Source: Actinomycetes bacterium (lineage in GTDB: Bacteria; Actinomycetota; Acidimicrobiia; Acidimicrobiales; JAJYXR01). From it: DNA of 64,000 nucleotides. The position numbers and the translations under genes are program-made. Where the stretch lies: positions 62,001-126,000 of the forward strand of contig JAJYXR010000030.1 of the NCBI GenBank assembly GCA_021801795.1, in the 5' to 3' direction. Numbering within the stretch: the stretch's first letter is position 1; every line of letters starts with the position of its first letter. Under the pieces are notes generated by a model. It saw only the letters and a program-made list of their open reading frames with translations. It made no database searches and was not told where the DNA came from. This document shows positions 24,731 through 32,982 of the stretch, one piece after another.

Positions 24731-26086
24731 GTGCCCCACCGACCACCAGCGCGATCGCGGGCTGAGCGAGCAGGACGGATCTCTGGCCTCCCCGGCCGCG
24801 GGTCAGTCGGCCACATAGCTGGTGGCCGGGGCCCGGGTCTGCCGGGATCTGGTGGCCGGGGCCCGGGTCTGCCGGGATCTGGTGGCCGGGGCCCGGGTCT
24901 GCCGGGATCTGGTGGCCGGGGCCCGGGTCTGCCGGGATCTGGTGGCCGGGGCCCGGGTGGCGACGCACCGGATCCTCACCGCCTCGGAGAGCACCGCCAC
25001 ATGGCTGCTGACGAGCTTGCCTCCAGGCTGGGCACCGAGGCAGAGCCGTTCCTTCTGGACGTGCGTGAGCCGGACGAGGTGACCGCCTGGCCGATGCCCC
25101 GCGCTCGTAACATTCCCCTCGGCCTACTCGGGGAGCACCTCGGGGACCTGCCTGTGGATCGGGAGATCGTGGTCCTGTGCGCATCGGGGAATCGCTCGAG
25201 AGCTGCCAGCCATGCCCTTGCAAGAGCAGGGTTCCAGGTGGCGAACCTGGCCGGCGGCATGGCCGCCTGGGGTTCGGTATACGACGAGGCCGAGGTGAAG
25301 GTGGGCTCAGCACGGATCATCCAGTTCCGCCGCAGAGGGAAGGGTTGCCTCTCCTACCTCGTCGGATCCGGGGACGAGGCATTCGCTCTGGATGTCTCAC
25401 TGGACATCGACCGCTACGCGCAAGCAGCCGCGGCGAACGGCTGGCACATCACCAGGGTGCTCGATACCCATCTGCATGCCGACCACCTTTCGGGTAGCCG
25501 CCTGCTGGCGCTTAGGACCGGAGCGAGCCTGCACCTGAACCCGGCAGACACCTTCGACTTCGACTACGTCCCGCTCAGCCACGAGGAGCAGCTTTCCCTG
25601 CCCGGCGATACGGTGGTGTCCGTCGCTACCCTCCACACACCAGGCCACACCCAGGGATCGACGCTGTTCCGGGTGGATGCTCCTGGCGAGCGAGCTGCCC
25701 TCATCACCGGCGACACCCTGTTCGTGGACGGCGTGGGCAGACCCGACCTGGCCGAGCGCGCCGAGGAGTTCGCGCGGAACCTGCATCGCTCACTGCACCA
25801 GCACGTGCTCGGACTTCCCGACGACACCCTCGTTCTGCCTGCCCACTACGGTAGCGAGGTACAGGTATGTCCGGGCGTGCCCGTAGCTGCGAGCATCGGG
25901 GAGCTCCGCCGTAGCCTGGAGCCCCTGAGCCTGGACGAGGACGCCTTCGTGGCCTGGGCAGCCTCCAGGGTGACCCCCCGCCCGCCGAACTACGAAGATA
26001 TCGTCACCGCGAACATGGGCAGGAGCCCCCAGGATGCCCTGGCTCTCCGCCACCTGGAAAGCGGACCCAACCGCTGCTCTGCCTGA
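24731..26086 (+). CDS. Rhodanese-MBL fusion, persulfide dioxygenase-like
   Basis: 451 residues if started at GTG 24731, which has GGAGG nine bases upstream; an ATG at 25001 (GGAGAG upstream) would remove a 90-residue leader made largely of four GGRGPGLPGS repeats. From residue 91: a rhodanese domain with DVREPDEV and active-site Cys150 (VVLCASGNRSRA), then a metallo-beta-lactamase domain with the metal motif THLHADHLSG (246-255), TPGHTQGSTLF, ITGDTLFVDGVGRPDL and PAHYGSEVQV. MBL domains of this type oxidise glutathione- or low-molecular-weight persulfide to sulfite; rhodanese moves the sulfane sulfur. In CstB the order is MBL first. The upstream CstR-like operator suggests induction by sulfide or polysulfide. 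Confidence 0.88.
   Translation: MPHRPPARSRAERAGRISGLPGRGSVGHIAGGRGPGLPGSGGRGPGLPGSGGRGPGLPGSGGRGPGLPGSGGRGPGGDAPDPHRLGEHRHMAADELASRLGTEAEPFLLDVREPDEVTAWPMPRARNIPLGLLGEHLGDLPVDREIVVLCASGNRSRAASHALARAGFQVANLAGGMAAWGSVYDEAEVKVGSARIIQFRRRGKGCLSYLVGSGDEAFALDVSLDIDRYAQAAAANGWHITRVLDTHLHADHLSGSRLLALRTGASLHLNPADTFDFDYVPLSHEEQLSLPGDTVVSVATLHTPGHTQGSTLFRVDAPGERAALITGDTLFVDGVGRPDLAERAEEFARNLHRSLHQHVLGLPDDTLVLPAHYGSEVQVCPGVPVAASIGELRRSLEPLSLDEDAFVAWAASRVTPRPPNYEDIVTANMGRSPQDALALRHLESGPNRCSA
24821..24958. repeat. 4.6 tandem copies of a 30-bp GC-rich unit
   Basis: Units at 24821-24850, 24851-24880, 24881-24910 and 24911-24940 are identical, followed by 18 bases of a fifth. Each carries the near-palindromic GGCCGGGGCCCGGG. 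In the frame of the rhodanese-MBL gene a unit encodes GGRGPGLPGS. The array stands between two plausible start codons, so it is either a translated collagen-like leader or an untranslated leader able to fold strongly. Confidence 0.95.
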
Positions 26087-26121
26087 ACGGGCAGAGCGCC
26101 ATCGCGCCATCCGCGAGGCTG

Positions 26122-26895
26122 CTAGGAGTCTGCTGCACGGCGAGCAGCACGGCGCTGGCGCATACGCCTGAGCATCTCCCGTGAGTCCAGCCTGAGCGCC
26201 CAGCACACCCCGGTCAGCGCGACGCCGATGCTGTCCACCGTAACCACCGTAACCGGAGACACCCCGTTCCCATATGGCTCGCTAAGTGCGTGGATCCCGT
26301 ATGCCAGGGCCTGGGCCCCAGACCCCATGTCCCACAGGAACAACGCGACCACCGACGCATAGAAGAAGTCCAGATCGAATGCCCAGAGGTTCGCCCCCAC
26401 CCATGCCAGACCGAACAGGGACCAGATGGGCCCGTCCTTCGTCGGGTGCGCCAGCAGCATGGCGAACGCGAAGAAGCTCATCCCAGCTATGAACAGAACC
26501 AGAGCAGCGGGCCTGAAACCGCGCCTTCGCATCGGGAGGCCAGCCAGGAAGAGGGCGACGAACGCCGGCACCAGGAACCACAGGGCCGAATCGGAGCGCA
26601 TGGAAGACGGCAGGACAAGGACCAGCAGGTGAGCGGTAGCACGCCTGGCGACCTGGCCGATGTCCGAGGCGAACGGGAGGATCTCGGTGCAGGCGAAGAA
26701 CACGATCAGGGCGAACCCGCCCACGGCAGCCTCCAGCCGGTGCTCCGCCGGGGGTGCCTTATCAGCAGGCGCCGTGCCAGAAGCGGGCGCCGTGCCAGAA
26801 GCGGGCGCCGTGCCAGAAGCGGGCGCCGTGCCAGAAGCGGGCGCCGTGCCAGAAGCGGGCGCCCTCTCGGCGGGCTCCGCCCGGTCCTCGGTCAC
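26122..26895 (-). CDS. Multi-pass membrane protein of unknown function
   Basis: A 257-residue protein. Residues 12-44 contain five copies of a six-residue Ala/Ser/Gly/Thr/Pro block, then about six hydrophobic segments follow (from AAVGGFALIVFFACTEILPF to SIGVALTGVCWALRL), ending in a very basic tail (RRMRQRRAARR). No family is recognised. It overlaps the start of its tail with nothing and ends 35 bases from the convergent rhodanese-MBL gene; its start overlaps the stop of the GH31 gene by 4 bases (26892-26895, ATGA on the minus strand), so the two are translationally coupled and might act together. Confidence 0.7.
   Translation of the reverse strand: MTEDRAEPAERAPASGTAPASGTAPASGTAPASGTAPASGTAPADKAPPAEHRLEAAVGGFALIVFFACTEILPFASDIGQVARRATAHLLVLVLPSSMRSDSALWFLVPAFVALFLAGLPMRRRGFRPAALVLFIAGMSFFAFAMLLAHPTKDGPIWSLFGLAWVGANLWAFDLDFFYASVVALFLWDMGSGAQALAYGIHALSEPYGNGVSPVTVVTVDSIGVALTGVCWALRLDSREMLRRMRQRRAARRAADS
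26768..26857. repeat. Five tandem 18-bp repeats inside coding sequence
   Basis: Five identical 18-base units (GGCGCCGTGCCAGAAGCG, first at 26768) in frame in the minus-strand membrane protein gene, giving a repeated ASGTAP block near its cytoplasmic N-terminus. DNA identity of all copies suggests recent expansion. Confidence 0.95.
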
Positions 26896-29141
26896 TGCCG
26901 TACCTCCATGAATGCCGATGCGATCCTCGCCGTCACCTCGGAGTCCTCTCTGGCCAGCACCGCCGGTCTGCCGAGCGGCGCGGGCACCTCCGACCAGCCC
27001 CCAGCCTCAGCCGATCCATAGGTGGTACCCGTCCAAAGGTGCCTCCAGAACCCTGCAGGGAGGTAGACCTGCACCGTATCCACATCGGGATCGAGCACCG
27101 GAGCCACCATGAGCTCGGCACCCAGCATGTACTGATGCCTTAGATGGTAGGTACCGGCGTCGTGGGGGAAATGCAGGAAAGGATGCCTGACCACCGGAGC
27201 ACCGGTCCTCGCGGCCTCAGCCACCAGGGACTCTCGGTAGCCTGCCCAGGCACGGTAGATGCCCACACAGCGCCGCAGGTGGGCCAGGATCTCTGGTGTG
27301 GAATCCCACTGCAGGTTGCTCGCGGGGTCGAGTCCCTCGTGGGTTCGAAACACTGGGCTCAGAGCACCCAGCTCCATCCAGCGCATCAGCAGCTCTGGGG
27401 TGCGGGTGAACAGCCGGTCGTCTCCCCAGGGGTTGGGCAGCGAGAGGTAGCCGCCTACATCGCCGTGGACTAGCGAGAAACCCGATAGCCCACCGGACAC
27501 CATCCCGCAGACCGCTGTCCTCATCCCGTCGAACTCGTCCCAGGTCTGCAGCTGGTCACCCAGCCAGCCAAGGGTCATGAAGCCGGGGCTGGAGGTGAAG
27601 CCGGATCGGTTGAACGGGAGCATCTCTTCGGGGGCCTGGAGCGAGTCGACGGCGTCGCGGTTCACCTCGGCCCAGGCCACCGGGTAGGCGTTGTGGAAGC
27701 TCGATGGGTCGCCCGAGAAGATGTCGACTCCCTGCATCGGGAGGCCCTCGCCGAAGTCCGCCATCCACCCCGATGCACCTGTGGACTCGGCCATGCCTGC
27801 TATGACGGAGACCATCCAGCTTCTGGCCTCCGGGTTCGACAGGTCCACCACCGCGGATCCGATGTCACTGTTCGGGATGAGGTAGGCCTCACCGTGGAGA
27901 TCCCGCACTAGAAAGCCTCGCTCGAGAGCCTCGCGATAGAGGTCGTCATGGCCCGGCACCGTGGATAGGTAGGGGTTCACGTAGGTGAGCACCCGGGTAC
28001 CGCGCGAACGGAGCCCGTCCACCATGGACGGCCATCCGGGGTAGAGCTCCTCGTCCAGGTGCCAGTCCCACCAGAGCTGGCTCCCGAAGAGTGACTTGCG
28101 CCTGCCGCACCAGTCCTGCAGCCAGACGCCGGCCACCTCGATCCCGGCCGCAGAGGCGACCTGGATCGCTTCGTCCACCCGCTCCGTACCACCCTGGATC
28201 CCCAGGATCACCCCTCCGTGAACCCAGGATGGAAGCTCCCTGAAGCGACCGATCACCTCGGTGGCCGCTTCTAGGACGTCGAGCGGATCCGTCCCGCTGA
28301 AGACGTGGGCCACCAGGCTGGTGGCGTGGTGCTCCAGCCTCACCACCCCTGGCACCCGGAGGTCCACCTCTCCGTAGCAGGTACCCTCCACCAGGAACGA
28401 CCGGCCCTCGCTCGTATGCCAGAATGCCGATGCAGTCTCCGTGGCCACGGGGGTACCCCCTGCTCCGGGGATGATGCTGTTCACAGCCTCGGTGACCATT
28501 GGCAGGCCGCGTCCTATGCCGTGCTCCTGGGATATGAGTGGCACGAGCTGGCCAGCCAGGTTGCACCAGGTCAGCTGCTCCCCGAAACCGAAGAACGCCT
28601 CTTCGGTGCTAGAGGCCATCCGCAGGACCAGCCGAGAGTAACCACCAGGAAATCTGCTCTCCTCCCCTGGCGATCCCAGCGACACCTCGATCCGCAGGTC
28701 CCTCCCGGAGACCTCGACGAAGCGCATCTCGACAGCTACCGGATCTCCGGCTGGACCCGGAAGATCCTCCTGTCCAACCGCACCGGTCCCGGCTGCCCCG
28801 ACCCCCGAAACATCCGTCGATCGCGCTTCGAGATGGCCCACCAGGCTCACTGTCCCCCCATCGTCTGCAGCCGAGATCTCCTCCAGGACCACCGTCGACA
28901 CCGTGGCGGTGATGGTGCTGGAGACGTCGAAGCTCCCGCCGAAGTGGTCCGCGTAGTCGCATTCGCCTGCCGTGGCCCAGAGGAACCTCCCGTCCTCCAC
29001 GGTCGACCAGAGCACCTTCCCGGGATTGCCACGGTGGCTGACAGCGAGGGAGCACCTGGAGGGCTCGGAGCCGTCGATGAGCTCCACGGCGAGGCAGAAG
29101 CCGGCTGGCATCTCGTAGAGGCGGCTCACCGGTCCACTCAC
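26892..29141 (-). CDS. GH31 alpha-glycosidase, YihQ (sulfoquinovosidase)-like with changed sulfonate site
   Basis: A 749-residue GH31 enzyme close to E. coli YihQ by its motifs: FFGFGEQLTWCNLAG (183-197), GGVILGIQGGTERVDEAI, WLQDWCGRRKSLFGSQLWWD (340-359), nucleophile Asp462 in WMADFGEGLP, acid/base Asp529 in GWLGDQ, and DVGGY (561-565). The sulfoquinovose-recognition set of YihQ (Gln262, Gln288, Arg301, Trp304, Tyr508) maps with constant offset to Gln316, Gln342, Gln355, Trp358 and Tyr565. Only the Arg that grips the sulfonate is different (Gln355). The enzyme may prefer an unsulfonated or otherwise modified glucoside. No signal peptide is seen, so it is cytoplasmic. Start GTG 29141 lies in a 12-bp duplication (ACCGGTCCACTC). 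Confidence 0.88.
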   Translation of the reverse strand: MSGPVSRLYEMPAGFCLAVELIDGSEPSRCSLAVSHRGNPGKVLWSTVEDGRFLWATAGECDYADHFGGSFDVSSTITATVSTVVLEEISAADDGGTVSLVGHLEARSTDVSGVGAAGTGAVGQEDLPGPAGDPVAVEMRFVEVSGRDLRIEVSLGSPGEESRFPGGYSRLVLRMASSTEEAFFGFGEQLTWCNLAGQLVPLISQEHGIGRGLPMVTEAVNSIIPGAGGTPVATETASAFWHTSEGRSFLVEGTCYGEVDLRVPGVVRLEHHATSLVAHVFSGTDPLDVLEAATEVIGRFRELPSWVHGGVILGIQGGTERVDEAIQVASAAGIEVAGVWLQDWCGRRKSLFGSQLWWDWHLDEELYPGWPSMVDGLRSRGTRVLTYVNPYLSTVPGHDDLYREALERGFLVRDLHGEAYLIPNSDIGSAVVDLSNPEARSWMVSVIAGMAESTGASGWMADFGEGLPMQGVDIFSGDPSSFHNAYPVAWAEVNRDAVDSLQAPEEMLPFNRSGFTSSPGFMTLGWLGDQLQTWDEFDGMRTAVCGMVSGGLSGFSLVHGDVGGYLSLPNPWGDDRLFTRTPELLMRWMELGALSPVFRTHEGLDPASNLQWDSTPEILAHLRRCVGIYRAWAGYRESLVAEAARTGAPVVRHPFLHFPHDAGTYHLRHQYMLGAELMVAPVLDPDVDTVQVYLPAGFWRHLWTGTTYGSAEAGGWSEVPAPLGRPAVLAREDSEVTARIASAFMEVRQ

Positions 29142-29201
29142 CGGTCCACTCTCCCATTCATGCTGGATCCCTTCACACCTGGCCAGCTAGCGCAGGAACG
29201 A

Positions 29202-30743
29202 TCATCCCGCGGTGGCCTCGATCAGGTGGTGGCCGGCCGGGACATGCACCTGGAGAAGGCAGCCTTCGAGAGAGGTACCCGGGGCCTCGAAGCGCTGCAC
29301 ATGGCAGCTCGTCGCGACGGGCTTGGAATCAATGGTCACCCTGGTGAGGGTATGGGTGGTGACCGTAGGACCTCCGGACTTCACCACTGTCCCACCCCAG
29401 AGAAAGGCCGTACCGCCTGGCCCGTCGACGGTGGCACTCAGGCTTTCCGGCGTGGAGGAGGTGGCGAGGAGATCACCGGGAACAGCGTCCACGTGCGGAC
29501 CGCCTAGCAGCTGGGCACGCAGGGTGTGCCGGCGAAGGCTGCCGTTCAGGTGGACGGTGGCCCAGTCGTACCAGTGGCCTATGCGCTGCTTCCACAGCCA
29601 GAAGCCGGAGCCGACCTGGTAGGCGTTCTGCAGGGAGAGCTGCTCGGTCAGCCACTCGTTCCATGCCGGTGTTGGGTTCGAGCCGTACTCGTCGACCATG
29701 AAGGGGGTGCCGAACACCTTTGCCTCGGCGGCAGCGTCTGCATAGGAGGAGGAGAGCTGGGACTCGGTGACGCTGGAGTCGAAGGGAGGCGAGAAGACGC
29801 CGGTGTACATGTGGACCGCGTAGACGAGGTTTGGATCGTCGGAGAACCGCGCTGCCTGGCCGAGCGCGTCGTTCGTGAGGTCGCGGATGATAGACGGCTC
29901 GAACCACAGCGGCACCACCACCCCACCAGCTCGGAGGCCCGCGATCATGCGGTCGTAGAAGGGATAGAGGGAGGCCGTCTGGAATGGCTCGGGACCAGCG
30001 GGCCAGGGTTCGTTCATCAGCTCGACCCCGACCACGTTGCTCGAATGGCTGGTGGCTCCGGCAGCCTTCGCCACAGCTAGAGCAGCTTCCAGATACCAGG
30101 TCTGGAGAGGCTTCCCGTGGACGGTACTGTTCGCCCAGAAGGATGCGAACGCCGCCAGAGCGCACTTCGTGGTGGTGAGATCAGGAGTGCACGGGGCACC
30201 GCCGTCCAGGACTGCCCACGCGGGCGCACCGTCGGACTCCTGTGAGAAGTCGGTGACAGTCGAGTAGTTGTCCTGGTGCATGTCCACCAGGACCCCGATC
30301 CCCTCCGCTCCGGCCCAGCGCACCACCTGCGCCACCCGGTCGAGGTAGGTCTTAGATATGACTCCCGGGGCCGGCATGATCTCGCTCCAGGACACCGGCA
30401 GGCGAAGGAAGTCGAAGCCCAGTGCGGCCATCTCCGCGAAGTCCGCCTTCGACACGGGGGGAGCCTCGCGGTAGTCGCTCGGATACTGGACGAGCGCGTT
30501 GTCGTCTATGCCGCGCAGCAGCAGGAACTGCCCGTCACCGCCGGCGATGTAAGGGGTACCGGCAACCGGATGGACCACATGGGCCCCCCCGATGGCAGAC
30601 GCATCCGCCAGCGGTCGGCTGGAAGGGGCGCCCCCTGCAACCGGTGCGCTGGCGGCGCAGGCAGCCAGCAGCAGGGGAAGAGACAGGGCAGCCAGGAAGG
30701 CTGGCAGGCCAACCGTTCTCGGACGCCTCGTGGTCATCCGCAT
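29202..30743 (-). CDS. Secreted GH5-family lipoprotein, endoglycoceramidase-like
   Basis: 513 residues from ATG 30743 (GGAG seven bases upstream). The signal peptide ends in a lipobox (LLLAACAAS). The catalytic TIM barrel shows LLLRGIDDNALVQYPSDYRE, LPVSWSEIMPAPG, VDMHQDNYSTVTDFSQESDG, the acid/base motif VELMNEPWPAG and the nucleophile in FMVDEYGSNP. The MHQD and NEPW features are those of endoglycoceramidase-like GH5 enzymes, which release glycans from glycolipids or hydrolyse simple beta-glycosides. A beta-sandwich of about 100 residues follows at the C-terminus. It stands beside the cytoplasmic GH31 gene (stop and start about 60 bases apart), suggesting an outside cut and inside cut of the same glycoside; that link is inference. 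Confidence 0.85.
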   Translation of the reverse strand: MRMTTRRPRTVGLPAFLAALSLPLLLAACAASAPVAGGAPSSRPLADASAIGGAHVVHPVAGTPYIAGGDGQFLLLRGIDDNALVQYPSDYREAPPVSKADFAEMAALGFDFLRLPVSWSEIMPAPGVISKTYLDRVAQVVRWAGAEGIGVLVDMHQDNYSTVTDFSQESDGAPAWAVLDGGAPCTPDLTTTKCALAAFASFWANSTVHGKPLQTWYLEAALAVAKAAGATSHSSNVVGVELMNEPWPAGPEPFQTASLYPFYDRMIAGLRAGGVVVPLWFEPSIIRDLTNDALGQAARFSDDPNLVYAVHMYTGVFSPPFDSSVTESQLSSSYADAAAEAKVFGTPFMVDEYGSNPTPAWNEWLTEQLSLQNAYQVGSGFWLWKQRIGHWYDWATVHLNGSLRRHTLRAQLLGGPHVDAVPGDLLATSSTPESLSATVDGPGGTAFLWGGTVVKSGGPTVTTHTLTRVTIDSKPVATSCHVQRFEAPGTSLEGCLLQVHVPAGHHLIEATAG

Positions 30744-30827
30744 CACACAGCTCCAGCCGAGCCAGGCACGCCGAGCCCTCCCCTTCTCCATGCCCACCGG
30801 TCGGTCATCGCAGGCGTCAGGTGCATG

Positions 30828-31298
30828 CTACCTGGCGGCTGCACCCGTACCTCCAGGGGAGCGCCTGGAAGCGCTTTCCCTGCAGGTGGCGCACAGACCG
30901 CTCATGGCGAAATGGCGATGATCGAGGCGAAATCCATAGCCCTTCAGGATCCGCTCGGCCAGACGGTCGAACATCGAGTCCTCGACCTCCAGCGTCGTCC
31001 CACAGCCGTTGCATACCAGGTGGGCATGACGCTTGGTCGATAGGTGATATGTGGCCGGGCCATGCCCGAGGTGCACATGCTCGACCACGCCCAGCCTCTC
31101 CAGGTCCTCCAGGGTGCGATAGACGGTCGATAGATGCACGTCGGGCCGCGACCGGTGTACCTCCTCGGCGATCTCGTCCGCGCTACGATGCCCCTCGGAG
31201 CCGATGAGCACGCTGACCACCAGTCTCCTGGGCTCCGTGACCCGTCCGCCGCCACGACGCATGAGCTCGAGCACGGAGTCGACCGTAAGTGCCTCCAC
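30828..31298 (-). CDS. Fur-family metalloregulator
   Basis: 156 residues from GTG 31298, preceded by GGTAGG. The N-terminal winged helix reads RRLVVSVLIGSEGHRSADEI and DVHLSTVYRTLEDLERLGVV; the C-terminal metal part has HAHLVCNGCGTTLEVEDSMF and a second CATC pair, a structural zinc site. Target metal cannot be told by eye. It is one of three Fur paralogs in the window and sits upstream of the GH5 gene on the same strand, 85 bases away. It may regulate that gene or the glutamate decarboxylase gene next to it. Confidence 0.88.
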   Translation of the reverse strand: MEALTVDSVLELMRRGGGRVTEPRRLVVSVLIGSEGHRSADEIAEEVHRSRPDVHLSTVYRTLEDLERLGVVEHVHLGHGPATYHLSTKRHAHLVCNGCGTTLEVEDSMFDRLAERILKGYGFRLDHRHFAMSGLCATCRESASRRSPGGTGAAAR

Positions 31299-31426
31299 GA
31301 CCGGAAACCTACCTTTCCCTGGGCACCGTTGCAGCGACAGGGGCGGACGACCAGGACCCCGCATGCACCTCCATGGGCACCGCCACCAGCGACCGAGGCA
31401 GCCGCTCGCTGCAGAACACGGGTAGC

Positions 31427-32818
31427 TCAGTGGCTGAAGGAGGCCTGCTCCTGGTGGAGCACAGACGAGGAGCCGCCAAGGAGCTTGTCCATGACGCGCC
31501 GCAGGTCGGCGACGAAGAGCTCCGCGAGGTCCCTGCTGAACCCGTTGCGCACCACCACCCGTAGCACTGCCATCTGCTGCATGGACTCCGGCATGGGGTA
31601 CGCAGGCACGAGCCATCCCCTGCCCCGGAGCGCCTCCGAGACGTCGTACACGGTCGGACCGCCGTCGTCTCGCATGCGGAATGCGAATGCAGGTATGCCA
31701 GTTCCGTCGGACACCAGCGAGAAGGGCCCCATGTCGGCCACCTGTCCTGCCATCCAGCGGGTTGTGTCGCGTCCGGCCTGCTGCACACGTCGAAAGCCTT
31801 CGAAACCGAGGCGCACGAAGGTGTAGTACTGGGCCACCACCTGTGCACCGGGTCTGGAGAAGTTCAGAGCGAAGGTGCCCATCGAGCCACCCAGGTAGTC
31901 GACCTGGAAGACGAGCTCGTCGGGAAGCGCCTCCTCGTTACGCCAGACCACCCAGCCGACGCCCGGGTAGACCAACCCGAACTTGTGTCCCGACGAGTTG
32001 ATCGACTGGACCCTCGGCAGGCGGAAATCCCAGAGTAGATCAGGATCTATGAAGGGAGCCACGAAGCCACCAGAGGCGGCATCGACGTGGATGGGGACGT
32101 CGGGACCTCCCTTCGAAGCGAGCTCGTCCAGCGCTGCCGATATCTCGGCGACTGGCTCGTAGGAGCCGTCGTAGGTGGACCCGAGCACCGCGACCACCCC
32201 TATGGTGTTCTCGTCGCACGCCGACCTGGCGCCCTCGGCGCTCAGGTGAGGCCGGTCGGGACCCACGGGAACCATCCGAGGCTCGACGTCGAAGTACCGG
32301 CAGAACTTCTCCCAGCAGACCTGGACGTTCGTCCCCATGACCAGGTTGGGTCGCTCGTGGGGCTGGCCGGCGCCAGCACGCCTCGAGCGCCATCGACGCT
32401 CCAGGGCCAGACCGCCTAACATGCAGGCCTCGCTCGAACCGGTCGTGGAGCAGCCAGTCGCGGAGCCGTCGGGATCTGCGTGCCAGAGTCCGGCGAGGAT
32501 GTTCACGCAGCGGCGCTCCAGCTCGGCAGTCTGGGGATACTCGTCCTTGTCGATCATGTTCTTCGAGGCGCACTCCGCCATCAGCGCCTCTGCTTCTGGC
32601 TCCATCCAGGTGGTGACGAAGGTCGCGAGGTTCAGACGAGCGTTGCCGTCGAGCAGCAGCTCGTCGTGCACCAGCTGGTAGGCGCTCCTCGCCGGGATCC
32701 CGGCATCGGCGAGCTCGCCGCAGGGAATCTCCTCTACGCCAGCATCTTGCGCTGCCTCTGGCCTGAGCCGGATCCTACGCTCCCTGGCCTGCTTCGCGGA
32801 ATGGGTGTGGAGTGGCAT
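31427..32818 (-). CDS. gadB: Glutamate decarboxylase
   Basis: A 463-residue PLP enzyme converting glutamate to GABA and CO2 while consuming a proton. Seen: YPQTAELERRCVNILAGLWH, TGCSTTGSSEACMLGGLALE, VAVLGSTYDGSYEPV, HVDAASGGFVAPF and the PLP-lysine motif SINSSGHKFGLVYPG. AGGAG lies eight bases before ATG 32818. In acid-tolerant bacteria GadB works with a glutamate/GABA antiporter; none is adjacent. The C-terminus carries a histidine (SFSH end), similar to the pH-dependent lid tail of E. coli GadB. Acid resistance is a plausible role in a soil or acidophilic actinobacterium. Confidence 0.93.
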   Translation of the reverse strand: MPLHTHSAKQARERRIRLRPEAAQDAGVEEIPCGELADAGIPARSAYQLVHDELLLDGNARLNLATFVTTWMEPEAEALMAECASKNMIDKDEYPQTAELERRCVNILAGLWHADPDGSATGCSTTGSSEACMLGGLALERRWRSRRAGAGQPHERPNLVMGTNVQVCWEKFCRYFDVEPRMVPVGPDRPHLSAEGARSACDENTIGVVAVLGSTYDGSYEPVAEISAALDELASKGGPDVPIHVDAASGGFVAPFIDPDLLWDFRLPRVQSINSSGHKFGLVYPGVGWVVWRNEEALPDELVFQVDYLGGSMGTFALNFSRPGAQVVAQYYTFVRLGFEGFRRVQQAGRDTTRWMAGQVADMGPFSLVSDGTGIPAFAFRMRDDGGPTVYDVSEALRGRGWLVPAYPMPESMQQMAVLRVVVRNGFSRDLAELFVADLRRVMDKLLGGSSSVLHQEQASFSH

Positions 32819-32982
32819 TGGCGAGGCTCCTCTTCGTCGTATCGGACCCCAGCGGGACGGTGGCCGGCAGGCCTGGCTGGGATGGAGCCAGTCTTGCCCA
32901 GACGAGCGTTCATCGGGACGCGGCCGCCGGCGTAGCGGGCTCTCAGCAGCAACTCAGCTTGTGACGCGGGAGAATCTGCGGG

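Noticed and set aside
24821-24958. 30-bp array as a CRISPR
   Set aside because: Units are contiguous with no spacers, and no cas gene is near.
26892-32818. A complete sulfoglycolysis locus around the YihQ-like gene
   Set aside because: No SQ isomerase, kinase, aldolase or SQ transporter is present and the sulfonate-binding Arg is missing.
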